From contig CAAEIG010000173.1 in NCBI GenBank assembly GCA_900755895.1, forward strand, positions 1 to 64,000: a stretch of DNA of 64,000 nt, read 5' to 3'. A model generated the notes under the pieces. That model made no database searches, was not told the origin of the DNA, and was given only the letters and a program-made list of their open reading frames with translations. This document shows, in pieces, positions 52,201-58,035 of this stretch (the first letter of the stretch is position 1; the number at the start of each line of letters is the position of its first letter). The translations under genes and the position numbers were made by a program. This DNA is from Clostridia bacterium (GTDB taxonomy: Bacteria > Bacillota > Clostridia > Oscillospirales > Acutalibacteraceae).

Positions 52201-52341
52201 CTGGGGTGGTTTTTGCCCGGGTGTACCCGCACCTTCCGCCTTGGCGAACGCGGGAATTGGCAACTGCCGTCCCCAGCGCTCCTCACGCAAACGCTGAACA
52301 GACTTGCTCAAGCGCTCATAATCGTAAAACCGAAATGGCAT
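49231..52341 (-). CDS. Glycoside hydrolase family 38 alpha-mannosidase
   Basis: A 1,036-residue cytoplasmic retaining alpha-mannosidase that trims mannose from N-glycan or mannan fragments. Layout: an N-terminal beta domain (1-230) typical of the ER/cytosolic mannosidase 2C1 type; the GH38 catalytic domain with zinc ligands H244 and D246 (GHTHIDTAWLW) and nucleophile D356 in LWMPDVFGYS; the helical middle domain (about 500-600: HDIIPGSSI); and C-terminal beta domains. First gene of the operon with GH95. Promoter TTGAAA-17-TATAAT about 110 nt upstream. A palindrome in the leader suggests repressor control. No transporter is in the window. Confidence 0.94.
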   Translation of the reverse strand: MPFRFYDYERLSKSVQRLREERWGRQLPIPAFAKAEGAGTPGQKPPQDYPETLRIGESWSGYDRWIWLRADVEIPEDFTGDLWGRFDFGATNGGATRGFESLLYVNGDPWQAVDQNHQETPLTIPEDRKLRLEFRLWSGLTDQDAPHDVEHTLHSAAIAQLDENVDSLYYWLLNLLEAYQTLPEDSPDKPAVLNLAVKAWDLVDTSGDGREAFCSSCGDAVRFIEENLGSDEKKVNVTMVGHTHIDTAWLWRLCHTREKCARSFSTVNRLMDRYPEYLFMHTSPQQYDYIREDYPEIYQKIQRRVKEGRWEPNGGMWVECDCNLPSGESFVRQFLYGTRFFEQEFGAKSNCLWMPDVFGYSSALPQIMKQCGIDTFITTKMAWNDQNRMPYDTFYWKGIDGSQVVTHLITGEGTCSGGTASPRMTCSLWDSYNSKDLNTEVLGCIGFGDGGGGPNRDMLENIRRVGKIPGMPGLKMGRVDEYCDRLHQTMKENKRHAYVPVWDGELYLEFHRGTLTSQAYNKKMNRRMEFLLRNAEMFVALAYEQGKDVKEALAKLEEAWKIVLTQQFHDIIPGSSITSVYEDSHVLYGQAEELTRQAMESALGAKAGETEKVNNFTVWNTANWDRTSVVELKGDFAGKHLALADGTVPVQNYTAEGGIAAQIPLASLGAAQVSLKEGAIPHQEPFAAPMMNPETSQPVGITTALLSVKWDENGHITSIFDREAQRELVPEGDHANVITLYEDRPREYDAWELEYSHQRKGWGIGKPEVTIRENSALRSVVEFAYTFKQSKLVQQMILYPHTKRIDFATWVDWNQRELVMKTAFSTNLRSSRARFDIQFGSMERPTTRNNSWEFARFESVGHKWADLSESGYGAALMSDSKYGYDIHEGLMQLTLLKGSNKPDQTADKGIHEFTYSFFPHTGEWYEAGVDQESWEINDAPVVTEAQESAVQIPFQGDLSGVTVDAFKVAEDGDAYILRFHEKEGRHQKISFSAEELSFRYWSECDLLEHEQGSQNQGKELDFQLRPFELKSIKFVV

Positions 52342-52367
52342 AGTATACCTCCCAACATCAGAAAATC

Positions 52368-52380
52368 AAACGAATCGTTT
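52368..52380. promoter_or_regulatory. Palindromic operator candidate of the glycosidase operon
   Basis: AAACGAATCGTTT is a perfect 13-bp palindrome, 27-39 nt upstream of the mannosidase ATG and about 62-74 nt downstream of the predicted start site. The AACGnnTCGTT form with CG steps resembles LacI-family sites; the regulator is not in the window. Confidence 0.55.
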
Positions 52381-52449
52381 TGCGTTATTTTTTATCATGG
52401 GAGAACAAGTTTCTTCTTCCATGACAAAAATCGCTCACTGTACGGGAGA

Positions 52450-52478
52450 ATTATACCTAGTTTTTCGGGAAATTTCAA
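52450..52478 (-). promoter_or_regulatory. Promoter of GH38-GH95 operon
   Basis: Minus strand TTGAAA (52473-52478), 17 nt, TATAAT (52450-52455). Confidence 0.85.
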
Positions 52479-52483
52479 TAACA

Positions 52484-52556
52484 TTTCAAGATAAAACGAT
52501 AAAAGTTTTTCCCGCAATAGAAATCTACTTTTGAAACGCTCACTTATATCTTGAAA
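52484..52556. repeat. Separated 10-bp inverted repeat upstream of the mannosidase promoter
   Basis: TTTCAAGATA (52484-52493) and TATCTTGAAA (52547-52556) are perfect complements, 63 bp centre to centre (about six helical turns). The near arm lies just upstream of the -35. This fits a looping or activator site. Confidence 0.5.
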
Positions 52557-52688
52557 AAATATGAATAATAGGGTTACTTTTACAAGGAATTGTATTATCA
52601 AATTTTAATTGTAGTTATAGAAACACAAAGGCCACATGCAGGAAATACCTCCAAATTAGGTCAAAAAGGCTCTATATAAGCGGAAATC
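52557..52688. other. AT-rich gap with no visible gene
   Basis: Between the glycosidase control region and the surface cassette. No open frame of note, no RNA family recognised. A plus-strand terminator-like hairpin follows without an annotated transcript leading to it. Confidence 0.5.
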
Positions 52689-52710
52689 CGCCAGAAAAGC
52701 TGGCGTTTTT
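52689..52710 (+). terminator. Orphan terminator before the surface cassette
   Basis: CGCCAG (52689-52694), loop AAAAG, CTGGCG (52700-52705), then TTTTTC. It ends 2 nt before the -35 of the next promoter, so it insulates that promoter or ends an unseen short RNA. Confidence 0.7.
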
Positions 52711-52711
52711 C

Positions 52712-52740
52712 TTGACTTGACTTTCAAAAAAGTGTAACAT
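52712..52740 (+). promoter_or_regulatory. Promoter of the S-layer/transglutaminase gene
   Basis: TTGACT (52712-52717), 17 nt, TAACAT (52735-52740); about 85 nt before the ATG. Confidence 0.75.
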
Positions 52741-52825
52741 ATTCTCATTGTTATTTGTCTATTTTTTAGAGATGTGCTCGAGTTCAAAATCAAGTGAGAA
52801 ATTGAGGAAGGAAGGATATCATATA

Positions 52826-54433
52826 ATGAAACGGTTTGTTTCAATCCTATTGGCCGCCTTACTGCTGGCCACGTCCTGTGGCATTGCAGCTAGTGCGGAG
52901 ACCAGCTCAACAGAACCAACAGCATCTTTACAGGAGCAAATTGAGGAACTTTCCGAAAATGGCGACTCCATTGAGCCTACTCTCCAACAGAGTCCTGCTG
53001 GAGAGACCCTTGTTACGGATGACCAGACATCCACAATTTCCTCGGAAGATCCGGTTTCTCAGGAAGAAGAAACTCCTTTAGAGGACCCCGTCCCTGATGA
53101 GGAAAATGAGGAAACTGTTGAGGAGGAAACTCCTGAAGAATCAGAAGAGTCCACCGACCCCACCGTACCCCTCTTCCCTTTGGCTATGGACGAACATGTA
53201 GCTTACGTATCCGGTGACACACAAGATCGGGTAAATCCAAATAACAACCTCACACGTGCTGAGGCCGCAAGCTTGGTATACAAGCTGCTCAGGGAACCCG
53301 CCGATCCTGTAAGCGGTCGTTTCAGCGATGTGACAGACGGGCAATGGTTTGCCACGGCTGTCAACTCCCTTGCTGCCATGGGGATTGTCTCTGGAGCGGA
53401 TGGAACCAGCTATTCTCCCAGCGCTTCTATTCGGCGCGCTGAGTTTATCTCCATCCTGTCCAAACTGTTTCCTATGGAGGAGAGCGAAGTTTCCTTTATA
53501 GATGTCCCTAGCAATCACTGGGCGCTGCCCGCCATCCAAAACGCTGTGGCGAAAGGTTGGGCAAGCGGGTATCCTGACGGAACATTCCGGCCTAACGCAC
53601 CGATCACCAGAGCCGAAGCCTTCGCTTTGATCAACAATATGTTGGGGCGCTCTGCGGATACTGAATTGATTGACAATGCTGGGAAGTTTCTGCAGTTTTT
53701 GGATCTTCCCAAAAACCACTGGGCCTATTACCACATTATGGAGGCTTCCATCCCTCACTCTCACACTTTTGACGAAACCGGTAAGGAAGTGTGGGACACT
53801 TACACCCGTCCCACTGCAAAATTGGGCTGGGGTCCTCACCTCATTGGCGGTGAACTGTATTATGTGGGCAACAACGGCTACTACGTTGACAATTCCAAAG
53901 TTGGTGTACTGCAATTTGATGACATGGGCCGTTACACCACTGGGGATACCACCCTGGACGCTAAACTCACGGAGATTACCCGTCAGGTGGTAAATACCAG
54001 CGATACTCAGCTTAACAATCTGCGCTGCATGTACGACTATGTAATCCAAAACTACAGCTATTTGACCGCCACCTATATTGACCAAGGCGCAACCAATTGG
54101 GAGAATGAAGTGGCCTCCACCATGATTGATCGGGGCCGTGGCAACTGTTACAGCTACGCAGCTCTGTTCACCTTGCTTGCTCGGAAATTGGGCTATCAGG
54201 CCACTGCTATGTCCGGCATGGTCACCGTGGACACCTGCCCCACTTGGACCTATGGTGCCTGGGATCGTCACGGCTGGGTTGAAATTGAATTGGGCGATGG
54301 TATCACTTATGTATGCGACCCTCAATTGGAGGATGGCCATGCCGCCACATGGGGCTATGACTGGGATATGTTCATGCGGCCCTATGGACAAGGAGTAGCT
54401 CACTACCGAGTGAACGATCAAGTGCTCAGCTAA
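52826..54433 (+). CDS. Secreted SLH-domain protein with transglutaminase-like protease domain
   Basis: 535 residues from ATG 52826 (AAGGA 9 nt upstream). A signal peptide (about 1-24, MKRFVSILLAALLLATSC...ASA) is followed by an acidic Ser/Thr/Glu linker (25-118). Three S-layer homology repeats lie at about 121-160, 165-215 and 223-275 (ITRAEAFALINNML and SIRRAEF are typical), with a weak fourth at 291-312. These bind pyruvylated wall polymer. The C-terminal transglutaminase-like domain (about 375-535) has a full Cys-His-Asp triad: C441 (GRGNCYSYAALF), H482 (RHGWVEI) and D498 (CDPQL). Such domains are usually cysteine peptidases or cross-linking enzymes at the cell surface. First gene of a four-gene surface cassette. 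Confidence 0.9.
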   Translation: MKRFVSILLAALLLATSCGIAASAETSSTEPTASLQEQIEELSENGDSIEPTLQQSPAGETLVTDDQTSTISSEDPVSQEEETPLEDPVPDEENEETVEEETPEESEESTDPTVPLFPLAMDEHVAYVSGDTQDRVNPNNNLTRAEAASLVYKLLREPADPVSGRFSDVTDGQWFATAVNSLAAMGIVSGADGTSYSPSASIRRAEFISILSKLFPMEESEVSFIDVPSNHWALPAIQNAVAKGWASGYPDGTFRPNAPITRAEAFALINNMLGRSADTELIDNAGKFLQFLDLPKNHWAYYHIMEASIPHSHTFDETGKEVWDTYTRPTAKLGWGPHLIGGELYYVGNNGYYVDNSKVGVLQFDDMGRYTTGDTTLDAKLTEITRQVVNTSDTQLNNLRCMYDYVIQNYSYLTATYIDQGATNWENEVASTMIDRGRGNCYSYAALFTLLARKLGYQATAMSGMVTVDTCPTWTYGAWDRHGWVEIELGDGITYVCDPQLEDGHAATWGYDWDMFMRPYGQGVAHYRVNDQVLS

Positions 54434-54479
54434 CTCTCTTTTGTCGAACATAATCTTTTTCAGAAAGGATCCTGTCTTC

Positions 54480-55085
54480 ATGAAGCGCATTTATACCCTC
54501 ATACTTACTCTATTGCTGGCCGCTTCCCTCTGTGCTTGCGGAAATGGCGGCACTTCCTCCGACAGCAGTCTGACAAGCGGAAGCCCTTCCCCCAGTGTCT
54601 CGCCTAGCGCAAGCCCCAAAGCCAGTCCCAGTCCTTCTGTAAGCCCCTCGGTGAGCCCCAGTGCTTCTCCAACAAGCGAGGATGAGTCTTCTTCCAGTCA
54701 AACAGCTCAAACAAGCCAGGCGGAAACCCAGGAATCAGAAAAGCAGGATTCCAACGAGTCACAGGCTCAGGTGGAGCAGCCTGCCGCCAAACCGGATCCC
54801 ACTCCTACCCCTGCGCCCACACCCGCACCGACGCCCGAACCCACGCCTGCTCCTACTCCTACGCCGGAGCCCACCCCCACACCAGCTCCTGCTGCCAGTC
54901 CTTACGATTATGTGGGATATGATCTGGGAACCTTTATCAGCATCTTTGGTTCGCCCCTCAGTTCCTCCTATGGACCCAGCTGTAACGGTCAGGCTGGCGA
55001 GGATGGCACTTTGGTGTACAATGGGTTTACTGTTTACACGTTCCGTGCGGAAGGCGGCGGAGAAACAGTCACTGCTGTCTATTAA
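54480..55085 (+). CDS. Ser/Thr/Pro-rich lipoprotein
   Basis: 201 residues from ATG 54480 (AAAGGA 10 nt upstream). The signal peptide ends in the lipobox LCAC (acylated cysteine C20). A Ser/Pro low-complexity stretch (SPSVSPSASP-type, about 30-60), a Ser/Gln/Glu spacer and a PTPTPAP-type stretch (about 103-140) follow, looking like wall-spanning, possibly glycosylated linkers. The C-terminal 60 residues (YDYVGYDLGTFISIFG...VYTFRAEGGGETVTAVY) form a small folded domain that I do not recognise. It lies 46 nt after the SLH protein and 22 nt before the MBOAT gene. Confidence 0.82.
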   Translation: MKRIYTLILTLLLAASLCACGNGGTSSDSSLTSGSPSPSVSPSASPKASPSPSVSPSVSPSASPTSEDESSSSQTAQTSQAETQESEKQDSNESQAQVEQPAAKPDPTPTPAPTPAPTPEPTPAPTPTPEPTPTPAPAASPYDYVGYDLGTFISIFGSPLSSSYGPSCNGQAGEDGTLVYNGFTVYTFRAEGGGETVTAVY

Positions 55086-55107
55086 CCTATAAGGAGTTGG
55101 AACAACC

Positions 55108-56526
55108 GTGGTCTTTAGTTCGGCTGTATTTCTATTCCTATTTCTGCCCATCGTTTTTGTGCTCTCTCGGATTGTCCCCGGGATACGCGGCAAGAATCTT
55201 TTGCTGCTTCTTGCCAGTTTGCTCTTTTATGCCTTTGGGGAACCTGTCTACGTCCTGCTGATGGTCTTTTCCATCCTGCTCAACTATGCTGCCGGACGCC
55301 TTCTTGGAGCTTCACCAAAGGAGTTGCATCCTGTAAAGGACAAGCTTGTTGTAGCAGGAACTGTCGCTCTGAACCTGGGCATGCTGGGCGTTTTCAAATA
55401 CGCGGACTTTTTTCTCTCCTCTGTCAACCAGGTATTTTCCCTGGAAATCCCACTGACAGGCATTGCCCTGCCGGTGGGCATTTCCTTTTTCACCTTCCAG
55501 GGGCTTTCTTACGTCATTGACGTCTACCGGGAACGGGAACAAATGTCCCGCAGTCTTCTGAAGCTGGCACTGTATATCTCCTTCTTCCCCCAGCTTATTG
55601 CAGGCCCCATCGTCAAGTACCATGATGTTGCCCAGCAGATCGACAAGCGAACCATCACTCCGGAGCTCACTGCCGATGGAATCCGTCGGTTTCTTCTGGG
55701 CCTGGGAAAGAAACTGCTGATTGCCAATACGGTGGGAAAGTGTGCCGATCTGGTTTTCACCGCCCAAGCAGCACAGTTGGATATTCGAGTGGCATGGCTT
55801 GGGGCGCTTTGCTACACTTTGCAAATCTACTTTGACTTTTCCGGATACAGCGATATGGCCATCGGCCTGGGACGAATGTTTGGATTCCAGTTCTTGGAAA
55901 ACTTCAACTATCCTTATGTCAGCTCCTCCATCAAGGAGTTCTGGCGAAGATGGCATATCTCTCTGTCTTCTTGGTTTCGGGATTACCTCTATATCCCCAT
56001 GGGCGGCAATCGAAAAGGAAAACTTCGTACAGAGTTGAACAAAGGTCTGGTATTTCTCTGCACGGGGCTGTGGCATGGCGCTTCCTGGAATTTTGTGTTA
56101 TGGGGCCTGTGGAACGGAGTGTTCATTGTGCTGGAGGACTTTCTCCCTCAAAAAGGGAGGAGCCGCAAACTCTTGGGACACATTCTCACCCCGGTGATTG
56201 TATTGTTGGGGTTTGTGCTTTTCCGAGCGGACACCTTGGAGATCGCTGGAACTCTCTACACACAGATGTTCACCGGGTTTGCAGTCACTTCCCAGAGCAG
56301 CGCTTTGCTCCGTCAACTTGTATCTCCTCTGGCTCTTGTCACTATCGTGGTGGGCGTTCTCTTCTCGCTGCCCATTCTCCCCTGGATTCGGGAAAAATGC
56401 AGGAACACAAAACATTTTCGGCTGGCTAACGCTCTCTCTTACGCAAGCGCTGCCGGACTGTTTTGCCTGTGTGTCATGAATCTTGCGGGAAGTGATTTCA
56501 ATCCCTTTATCTACTTCCGTTTTTGA
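55108..56526 (+). CDS. MBOAT-family membrane-bound O-acyltransferase
   Basis: 472 residues with about eleven hydrophobic segments. The family core is clear: FPQLIAGPIVKY, YFDFSGYSDMAIG, FWRRWHISLSSWFRDYLYIPMGG and the active-site histidine H323 in LCTGLWHGASWNF. This branch (AlgI/PatA/DltB-like) moves acetyl groups across the membrane to an extracytoplasmic acceptor protein or polymer. The start is GTG 55108 with AAGGAG upstream. Next to an AlgX/AlgJ-like gene, the usual partner that finishes the O-acetylation of a secreted polysaccharide. The polymer is unknown. Confidence 0.94.
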   Translation: MVFSSAVFLFLFLPIVFVLSRIVPGIRGKNLLLLLASLLFYAFGEPVYVLLMVFSILLNYAAGRLLGASPKELHPVKDKLVVAGTVALNLGMLGVFKYADFFLSSVNQVFSLEIPLTGIALPVGISFFTFQGLSYVIDVYREREQMSRSLLKLALYISFFPQLIAGPIVKYHDVAQQIDKRTITPELTADGIRRFLLGLGKKLLIANTVGKCADLVFTAQAAQLDIRVAWLGALCYTLQIYFDFSGYSDMAIGLGRMFGFQFLENFNYPYVSSSIKEFWRRWHISLSSWFRDYLYIPMGGNRKGKLRTELNKGLVFLCTGLWHGASWNFVLWGLWNGVFIVLEDFLPQKGRSRKLLGHILTPVIVLLGFVLFRADTLEIAGTLYTQMFTGFAVTSQSSALLRQLVSPLALVTIVVGVLFSLPILPWIREKCRNTKHFRLANALSYASAAGLFCLCVMNLAGSDFNPFIYFRF

Positions 56527-56542
56527 AAAAGGAGGAACACCT

Positions 56543-57913
56543 GTGGGCAAAAAGTTTTCTAGAATATTTTGTCTGCTGTTTATCTGTGCCTGCGCAGTGC
56601 CCGGAGTGGGGATGCTGCTACTTGGCGAAAGCCAGGCTGCGGCCAATGAGGTGCTCTCCCCCAAACCAGTGCTAAAAAATCCCGATGGCAGCTGGAACTT
56701 GGAAGTCATGAGTGACGCAGCTGACTACTTTTCCGACCACTTCGCCTTCCGCCAAGAATTGATTACAGCGGACTCCGCCTGGAAAGCAGCTCTGTTTCAC
56801 ACCTCTTCTCAGGAGCAGGTTGCCTTGGGCAAGGATGGGTGGCTTTTCTATGAGGAAACCCTGGATGATTACACCGGTGCGGATCTCCTAACAGACCGCC
56901 AAGCTTTTGCCATTGGACGCTCTTTAAAACTGGCCCAGCAATATGTGGAAAGCAAAGGCGGTACTTTTCTGTTTACCGTTGCACCCAATAAAATATCCCT
57001 GTACCCGGAATACGGGCCCAACCTTCGGGAAGGTGAAATCACTGCTGCCAACCAGGTAAAGGAGGTTCTTTCCGCCGAATCCGTTCCCTACTGCGATTTA
57101 TTTGAAGCATTTGATGCTCAGGAAGAGGTATTGTATCACAAACTGGACTCCCATTGGACGTTCAAAGGAGCGGCTTTAGCCCACGATACCTTGCTAGAGC
57201 ACCTAGGATTATCCGGGGACGATTTTTCAAAATCAGGCAGCTATCAGGCCACGCATCAGGGGGATCTATATGTGATGCTGTATCCCGCTTCCCACAAATT
57301 GGACGAACAGTGGCAATTTGATGAGAAGCCTCAGTTCACCTATGATACTCCCATCCGAGACGTGGATGACTTGCTCATTCAAACCAGCAGTGATGGCACA
57401 TTGGGCAACTTACTCATGTTCCGGGACTCTTTTGGCAATACGCTGCACAGTCTGATGGCAAAGGACTTTGGTCATGCAGTGTTCTCCAGAGCACAGCCCT
57501 ATGACCTGGGGATGATGGACCAAATTGGTGCCAATTACGTGGTGGTGGAAATTGTGGAGCGAAACCTTCATTTGCTCTCCCAAACCTCCTTCATCATGCC
57601 TGCACCCGTGGTGGACTTTAACCAGCCCTTGGCACAGGGGGATCATGGGGTCACAATCCAAGGGACGGAATCCCCCGCCACACCGGGCTATCTCACCGTC
57701 ACCGGGTGGCTTGCTCCCTGTGATACGGACTCCCCCATCTATTTGCTGATTGACGGCATCGCCTACGAAGCTTCCCCAGTGGGCTCCCCAGCAGGCGATG
57801 ATGCGGAGTCTTTTCCCTTTACCGCGTATCTACCTTCCGGAACAGATCTCTCCAGTGCTCAGGTGCTCTATAAAGAAAATGGAGAGTGGTTTTCTGTCCT
57901 TGCCGTATCATGA
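56543..57913 (+). CDS. AlgX/AlgJ-like (SGNH-type) extracytoplasmic O-acetyltransferase partner
   Basis: 456 residues from GTG 56543 (AAAGGAGG 7 nt upstream). An N-terminal membrane helix or signal (about 5-28) is followed by an extracellular SGNH-like domain. Visible: KDGWLFYEETLDDYTG, the Asp-His pair D202-H204 in YHKLDSHWTFKGA, and the serine S296 in LMFRDSFGNT, together a plausible Ser-His-Asp triad as in AlgJ/AlgX. The last 90 residues look like a beta-rich carbohydrate-binding or accessory domain. It is 16 nt after the MBOAT gene, so the two very likely act as one O-acetylation unit. A terminator follows. Confidence 0.88.
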   Translation: MGKKFSRIFCLLFICACAVPGVGMLLLGESQAAANEVLSPKPVLKNPDGSWNLEVMSDAADYFSDHFAFRQELITADSAWKAALFHTSSQEQVALGKDGWLFYEETLDDYTGADLLTDRQAFAIGRSLKLAQQYVESKGGTFLFTVAPNKISLYPEYGPNLREGEITAANQVKEVLSAESVPYCDLFEAFDAQEEVLYHKLDSHWTFKGAALAHDTLLEHLGLSGDDFSKSGSYQATHQGDLYVMLYPASHKLDEQWQFDEKPQFTYDTPIRDVDDLLIQTSSDGTLGNLLMFRDSFGNTLHSLMAKDFGHAVFSRAQPYDLGMMDQIGANYVVVEIVERNLHLLSQTSFIMPAPVVDFNQPLAQGDHGVTIQGTESPATPGYLTVTGWLAPCDTDSPIYLLIDGIAYEASPVGSPAGDDAESFPFTAYLPSGTDLSSAQVLYKENGEWFSVLAVS

Positions 57914-57923
57914 ATCATGATTC

Positions 57924-57959
57924 TAAAAGCGCTTGGCCTTTTGGGACCGAGCGCTTTTT
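57924..57959 (+). terminator. Terminator of the surface cassette
   Basis: AAAAGCGCTTGG, loop CCTTTTGGGA, CCGAGCGCTTTTT, with one wobble pair. Confidence 0.87.
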
Positions 57960-57969
57960 GGTGTACAGA

Positions 57970-58002
57970 TTGCCCTAGCCGAGGGAACATGATATACTGT
58001 TC
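57970..58002 (+). promoter_or_regulatory. Promoter and dyad before the UvrA paralogue
   Basis: TTGCCC (57970-57975), 17 nt, TATACT (57993-57998). A dyad GAACA (57985-57989), 8 nt, TGTTC (57998-58002) covers the -10. The spacing between half-sites is not that of a Firmicute LexA box. Confidence 0.7.
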
Positions 58003-58035
58003 AATAATCTTTGACGCAAAGAAGGTGCACGGATT

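Noticed and set aside
54590..54900. CRISPR-like or tandem DNA repeat
   Set aside because: The repetition is at the codon level (Ser-Pro and Thr-Pro motifs) within a signal-peptide-bearing reading frame; there are no constant repeats with unique spacers.
57985..58002. LexA (SOS) box before the UvrA-like gene
   Set aside because: The half-sites GAAC and GTTC are separated by 10 nt instead of 4, so it does not fit the Firmicute LexA consensus.
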